DNA from: CAKSQF01 sp051867915
Lineage (GTDB): Bacteria; Bacillota; Clostridia; Oscillospirales; CAG-272
DNA length: 16,881 bases
Direction of reading: 5' to 3'
Assembly (NCBI GenBank): GCA_051867915.1
Contig: JBJDZJ010000068.1
Coordinates: 1 to 16,881, forward strand
The notes under the pieces were generated by a model. That model was not told the DNA's origin and ran no database searches. It worked only from the letters and a program-made list of their open reading frames with translations. Within the stretch, counting starts at the first letter, position 1, and each line of letters starts with the position of its first letter. The translations under genes were made by a program, and so were the position numbers. This document shows positions 13,184 to 16,881 of this stretch, in pieces.

Positions 13184-15385
13184 ATGATATTCACCGGATT
13201 CATCCGACGCAGACCCCTTTGCTTCTTCTGCGGTGTTTTTCTGGCGGTATCCTTTTTTTCCGCCTTTTTCTACGGATCGGTCAAATGGATTCTTGCCATC
13301 TGCGCCGGCGGACTGTTATTCCTTCTGTCTCTGATTTTCCTTTTGATTCACCGAAAGAATTGGATTCTGTACCCCCTTATCCTGTCTGCCTGCATTCCCG
13401 CCCTGATTCTCTCCTTTCTGTCCATGGATCTGCGCTACCGAACACTTACGGATAAATACGCCGGGCAAAGCATTAAGTGTGAGATGGTGGTAACCGCCGT
13501 TTCCTATCGAAGCTCCGGATCCTGCTCCTATCAGGTGGTTCTGACCGGAATCGGTGAGGACGAGCTGTCTGTCCGCAGTATTCTGGTTACAAATGAGGAA
13601 AGCTGCTGGGACATCGGAGACAGAATCGTCCGTAGAGTTCAGATTGAGGGTATCCGTCCCTCCGTCAGTTGGACGGACAGTTACCTGTATGCCAACGGGT
13701 TTCTCCTGAATCTGACTGCCGATCCCGAAGACAGCACCGTAATCTGTGAGATCAATGCCGATCTCTTTCCCTACACCCACATAGAAACCCTTTCCCGGAA
13801 CATCGGTCTTCGGATTGCCGGATGTACCGATGAAGACAGTGCCGCTCTGATCCGTGCGCTGATCTGCGGCGACAGAGCCGGGCTTTCCTCCGGCATCCGA
13901 AATCGGTTTTCGGCACTGGGAATCTCGCATCTGCTGGCGGTCAGCGGTATGCACATCGGCGTTCTGATGTTTGCGCTGTCCATAGGGCTTCGCTCCTTCA
14001 GAGTCGGGAAAAAGGCAGGCGTTCTGCCCATTCTGGGAGTTGCCGCACTTTACATGGCGATCTGCTCCTTTTCGGCATCGGTCTGCAGAGCCTTTGGAAT
14101 GCTGTTTGTTCTGGAGTTGTCGGTTCTCATCGGCAGACGCAGGGACTCCCTGACTGCCCTGTTTGCCACCACTGCTCTGATTGTTGCCCTCTTTCCCTAT
14201 CGGATTTTGGATGTGGGGCTGCTTCTTTCCTTTCTTGCCACCTTCGGAATCCTTTGGATCGGATTCCCTCTGACCGAAAAGATCCGAGTCAAGTTTCACG
14301 GACCCCTCCGATTCTGCCTGGCATCCCTTGCGCTGACCTATTCTGCAAAGCTGATGACCCTGCCCATCACGGTTTTGTATTTCGGATCGGACAGTCTCAT
14401 CTCTCCCCTGTCCTGTCTGCTGTTTTCCCCACTGATTACCCTGATTCTGATCCTGTCCCCCATTCTCCTGCTGACCTCCTTCTTTCCGCCGATCGGAATT
14501 CAGGTGGGATGGATCATGGGATTTCTCTGCAAAGCGGTCTATGCCCTCTCCGATTTTCTTGAGCAGAGTTTTTTCATCCTTCCCTTTTACACTCCGTGGA
14601 TCAAATGGCTATCCGTTCCGATTGTGATTCTGATTCCGATTCTTATGCTCTGTCTTCCCCCAAAGCGGCGGGACAAAATCCCTGCCCTGATTTACCTGTC
14701 CTATCTGTGTCTTGCGCTTGTTTCCTCCTGTCTGACTCCCATCTATGCTGATCCCGTGATCAGCCTGACCGACGAAAAGAACGATGCACTGATTCTCACC
14801 GCCGACCGTCACGCTCTGATTCTGGACAACTCCAACGGCGGATACAGCTTCTGGTCCGACTGTCTCAGGGCGGCAAATGAGCGATCGGTCACGGTAGACA
14901 GTCTGCTGCTGACTCACACTCACAATTTTCAGACACCGGGGCTAAAAAAACTCCTCGAAAACAGCGACATTGTCAACCTGTTTCTTCCCGACGATCCCGA
15001 TCTTCAGTCGGAAAATGCCCGCCTTTCCGAAATCGCCCGGGCATACGGCTGTCAGGTCTTCCTTTACCCGACAGGTACCCGATCCCTTGAATACAGGGGA
15101 TTTGAAATCACCGTCTGTACCGACGCCGTCACACGGTCCAACCACCTTTGCACCGCATTCTTCATCGAAAAGGAGTCCGATTGTCTTCTGTACCTGTCTG
15201 CCTCCTACTGGGAATGCGACGGCTACAAGGAACTTCTTGACGCTCTGCCCGTTCCCGATAAGATCATCCTGGGCGCCCACGGACCCATCCTCCGCTCGCC
15301 CTGTCTGCTGCCCGTCCGATTTGAGGACAGCGAACTGACTTCAAACGACCCCGATTGCAGTTATGAATTTTCAGACTCGCCCTGA
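13184..15385 (+). CDS. comEC: ComEC/Rec2-family DNA-uptake channel protein with degenerate metallo-beta-lactamase domain
   Basis: 733-aa multispanning membrane protein. Residues 10-82 hold N-terminal membrane helices; about 95-185 form the soluble OB-like DUF4131 region; 215-500 are the Competence domain with LICGDRAGLSS (226-236) and GISHLLAVSGMHIGV (246-260), the family hallmark. Residues 525-715 correspond to the C-terminal metallo-beta-lactamase-like domain. Usual ComEC proteins have DVGQGD and H-x-D-x-D-H motifs there. Here the first is replaced by ISLTDEKNDALIL and the second by THTHNFQTPG (577-586), so only the first histidine is kept and metal-dependent nuclease activity is doubtful. 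ComEC carries single-stranded DNA across the membrane in natural transformation. No comEA or comFA is nearby. The start is supported by AAGAAGG 7 nt upstream of the ATG. Confidence 0.9.
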   Translation: MIFTGFIRRRPLCFFCGVFLAVSFFSAFFYGSVKWILAICAGGLLFLLSLIFLLIHRKNWILYPLILSACIPALILSFLSMDLRYRTLTDKYAGQSIKCEMVVTAVSYRSSGSCSYQVVLTGIGEDELSVRSILVTNEESCWDIGDRIVRRVQIEGIRPSVSWTDSYLYANGFLLNLTADPEDSTVICEINADLFPYTHIETLSRNIGLRIAGCTDEDSAALIRALICGDRAGLSSGIRNRFSALGISHLLAVSGMHIGVLMFALSIGLRSFRVGKKAGVLPILGVAALYMAICSFSASVCRAFGMLFVLELSVLIGRRRDSLTALFATTALIVALFPYRILDVGLLLSFLATFGILWIGFPLTEKIRVKFHGPLRFCLASLALTYSAKLMTLPITVLYFGSDSLISPLSCLLFSPLITLILILSPILLLTSFFPPIGIQVGWIMGFLCKAVYALSDFLEQSFFILPFYTPWIKWLSVPIVILIPILMLCLPPKRRDKIPALIYLSYLCLALVSSCLTPIYADPVISLTDEKNDALILTADRHALILDNSNGGYSFWSDCLRAANERSVTVDSLLLTHTHNFQTPGLKKLLENSDIVNLFLPDDPDLQSENARLSEIARAYGCQVFLYPTGTRSLEYRGFEITVCTDAVTRSNHLCTAFFIEKESDCLLYLSASYWECDGYKELLDALPVPDKIILGAHGPILRSPCLLPVRFEDSELTSNDPDCSYEFSDSP

Positions 15386-15401
15386 TCGGCATATTTTTCG
15401 G

Positions 15402-15451
15402 AAAATCTCTCCATACTACCGTTATACTACGGTGGTATGGGGAGATTTTTT
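15402..15451 (+). terminator. Long hairpin with T-run after comEC, overlapping the next ribosome binding site
   Basis: Bases 15402-15421 pair with 15430-15449 over 20 bp with two G-T wobbles and an 8-nt loop (TTATACTA), followed by a run of six T to 15451. It is the only structure in the 66-nt gap after comEC and looks like its intrinsic terminator. The right arm also contains GGGGAG, the Shine-Dalgarno of the next gene, whose ATG begins at 15452. Confidence 0.75.
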
Positions 15452-16881
15452 ATGAAAATGAACCTTCGTCGGGCAACACTTGGGATTCTGGAAGAGGATG
15501 GAGAGGATCTGACCTTTTCACTGCTTTCAAAAAAGCTGATCGAGCTATCCGAAAAAAGTCCGTTTCGGGAGCGGGAGCTTGCCGATGCCGAAAACCGGAT
15601 TCTGTCGACCGTCCGCAAAAAGGGGGATTCCGAGCTGTACCGAAGGCTCAGAGGCTATGACTATGCCGCTCTTGCCGAAGAACTGTCCGGGATTCATCCC
15701 ATTCTGATGGCATCCGATCCCCTGTATCCAAAGGAGGATCCGTCGACCCGGGCGGGAAAACGGATAAGGGTGGAAAAATACGCCCGCCGCCATCGGATCT
15801 CGGGAAGTCAGGCGGCAAAGATCTATGAGGAAGATCCCGGGAAGACCTTTCCGATCCGAATTCTTTTGCCTTGTGCGGCGGTATTGCTCTTCTTCGCTCT
15901 TGCCGTTCTTTTGTGGGATTTCCCGTTTTTCCTTGCTCTGATCCTGACCCTTCCCCTGTTTGAGGGTATCTGCTACGCCGTATACGGAGCAATCCGACTG
16001 TATCATCCGGCAAAGACCTTTCCCGCCCTTTCCGACGGTGAAAGCATCCCCCGCCGATACCTGATTGCCGTTTCGGGAAAGTCGGATTGCGGCGAAGCGC
16101 TCTGCGACCGTCTGGAACAATGCTATTTTGCCGATCATACAGGAACTCCCGTCTATGCGCTGATACTGTCGGGGGAGGATGCGCCATGCCCCGAGCTGGT
16201 CTCCGATTATCGGACGCTGGCTCCCCTTCAGCGTCGGATTGCCGAAATGGGGAAGGTCCACAAAACAACCTTCCTGCTTCTCTACTGTCGGCGGACCTAC
16301 GACCCCGACAAAAGGCTCTACCGCGGCTTCTGCCCATCACTGCCGACCGAACTGGCGCATTATGCCCGTGGACTGGACTCCCGTCTGGAACTGTTGGCGG
16401 GGGATGCCGATACGCTGAAGGACTGCGACACCCTGCTCTGGCTGGGGGAGGACGGGCTGTTACCCTGCTCTTTCCTCTCCAAACTCAGCCGCATTCTCTC
16501 CCATCCCCAAAATCAGCCGATCGTGAAGGAAAGCAGGGTGGTAAGCGGGTATGCGGGATTTCGGATCAGCAGTCAGCCGGTATTCAGAAGCAATCCCACC
16601 CTCTTTTCGGCGCTGGGAATCGTTCATCCGGGATCGTGTCTCGCCATGGACATCGGACTGCTGTCCGAATGCCCGACCGATCGTCCCTTCGATTTTTCGC
16701 AATTCGAGCGGCTGTCCGTGGGATATTGCGATCAGATCAGCACCTACTCGGTGGGATCTCCTTCCCCCTGTGCCTATTTCCGACGGATATATTCTGCCTC
16801 AAAAGAGGATTTTGCGGGACTATGGAAGAAATTCCGATCGGGACCTTCCAGAGGGCGACTGCTTCACCGCATTCTGCGGGA
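15452..16881 (+). CDS. Divergent cyclic beta-1,2-glucan synthase-like protein (GT84/NdvB N-terminal region), partial at right edge
   Basis: An open frame of 476 codons runs off the window, so the protein is incomplete. I matched it to NdvB-type cyclic glucan synthases by pattern. Residues 78-127 follow the family's linker (SGIHPILMASDP, VEKYARRHRISGSQAAKIY). Two membrane helices lie at about 134-182. PALSDGESIPRRYLIAVSG (191-209) corresponds to the P-x-LDFS-x-GIP segment and FLLLYCRRTYD (274-284) to FxxFxRRRxW. LWLGEDGLLP (329-338), then HPQNQPIV and RVVSGYAGF (362-370), correspond to the ITLDADTRLP...HPLNRP...VVEGYG block. Several normally invariant residues are changed: DAD is GED, and the WERKRG and QHRW-like motifs are not recognisable. 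It may be a non-catalytic or altered transferase. The start is set by GGGGAG 7 nt upstream. Full-length relatives are about 2,800 aa with downstream phosphorylase domains. Confidence 0.6.
   Translation, partial: MKMNLRRATLGILEEDGEDLTFSLLSKKLIELSEKSPFRERELADAENRILSTVRKKGDSELYRRLRGYDYAALAEELSGIHPILMASDPLYPKEDPSTRAGKRIRVEKYARRHRISGSQAAKIYEEDPGKTFPIRILLPCAAVLLFFALAVLLWDFPFFLALILTLPLFEGICYAVYGAIRLYHPAKTFPALSDGESIPRRYLIAVSGKSDCGEALCDRLEQCYFADHTGTPVYALILSGEDAPCPELVSDYRTLAPLQRRIAEMGKVHKTTFLLLYCRRTYDPDKRLYRGFCPSLPTELAHYARGLDSRLELLAGDADTLKDCDTLLWLGEDGLLPCSFLSKLSRILSHPQNQPIVKESRVVSGYAGFRISSQPVFRSNPTLFSALGIVHPGSCLAMDIGLLSECPTDRPFDFSQFERLSVGYCDQISTYSVGSPSPCAYFRRIYSASKEDFAGLWKKFRSGPSRGRLLHRILR

Overview
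The window looks like a chromosomal segment of an anaerobic Clostridia-type Firmicute, probably Oscillospirales/Ruminococcaceae-like. The evidence is a clostridial-style acyl-CoA dehydrogenase/EtfB/EtfA cluster, strong AGGAGG-type ribosome sites, sigma-A promoters with strict 17-bp spacers, a SleB/CwlJ-like wall hydrolase, a ComEC homologue and a moderately GC-rich composition. Gene density is high. I see no tRNA, rRNA, CRISPR array, transposase or prophage gene. The species assignment is inference.

Layout. (1) 105-3125, minus: acyl-CoA dehydrogenase, etfB and etfA, read from a promoter at 3203-3231; probably an electron-bifurcating acyl-CoA dehydrogenase module. (2) 3335-4234, minus: exported protein with a Thr/Pro repeat linker and a C-terminal cell-wall hydrolase domain, closed by a clean terminator. 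(3) 4521-6020, plus: lipoprotein resembling GH76 alpha-1,6-mannanases, divergent from gene 2. Each has its own promoter in the shared 286-bp intergenic region. (4) 6084-12003, minus: a run of four genes, ABC exporter A, a DUF1854 protein, ABC exporter B, and a PD-(D/E)XK-like protein with a C-terminal helix-turn-helix. A bidirectional terminator separates this run from the lipoprotein gene. (5) 12279 to the right edge, plus: a stand-alone ABC/AAA-type ATPase, a ComEC homologue with an eroded metallo-beta-lactamase domain, and the first 476 codons of a divergent cyclic beta-glucan synthase-like (GT84/NdvB) protein that runs off the window.

The best candidate for an undescribed system is region 4. 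Two full-length ABC half-transporters flank a DUF1854 protein. Each carries an unusual N-terminal extension (a small beta-rich, PH-like domain plus a four-cysteine zinc ribbon). The DUF1854/ABC pairing is known from cyanophycin-associated loci in Proteobacteria, but no cyanophycin gene is present here. Both nucleotide-binding domains keep all catalytic motifs, so a heterodimeric exporter with two active ATP sites, assisted by the DUF1854 protein, is the simplest model.

Region 5 has two further curiosities. Its 5' leader contains a terminator-like hairpin between a near-perfect promoter and the first gene. Between comEC and the glucan-synthase-like gene, a 20-bp hairpin with a T-run ends directly at the start codon and buries the ribosome binding site. 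Both ComEC and the glucan-synthase-like protein lack residues that are normally catalytic in their families.
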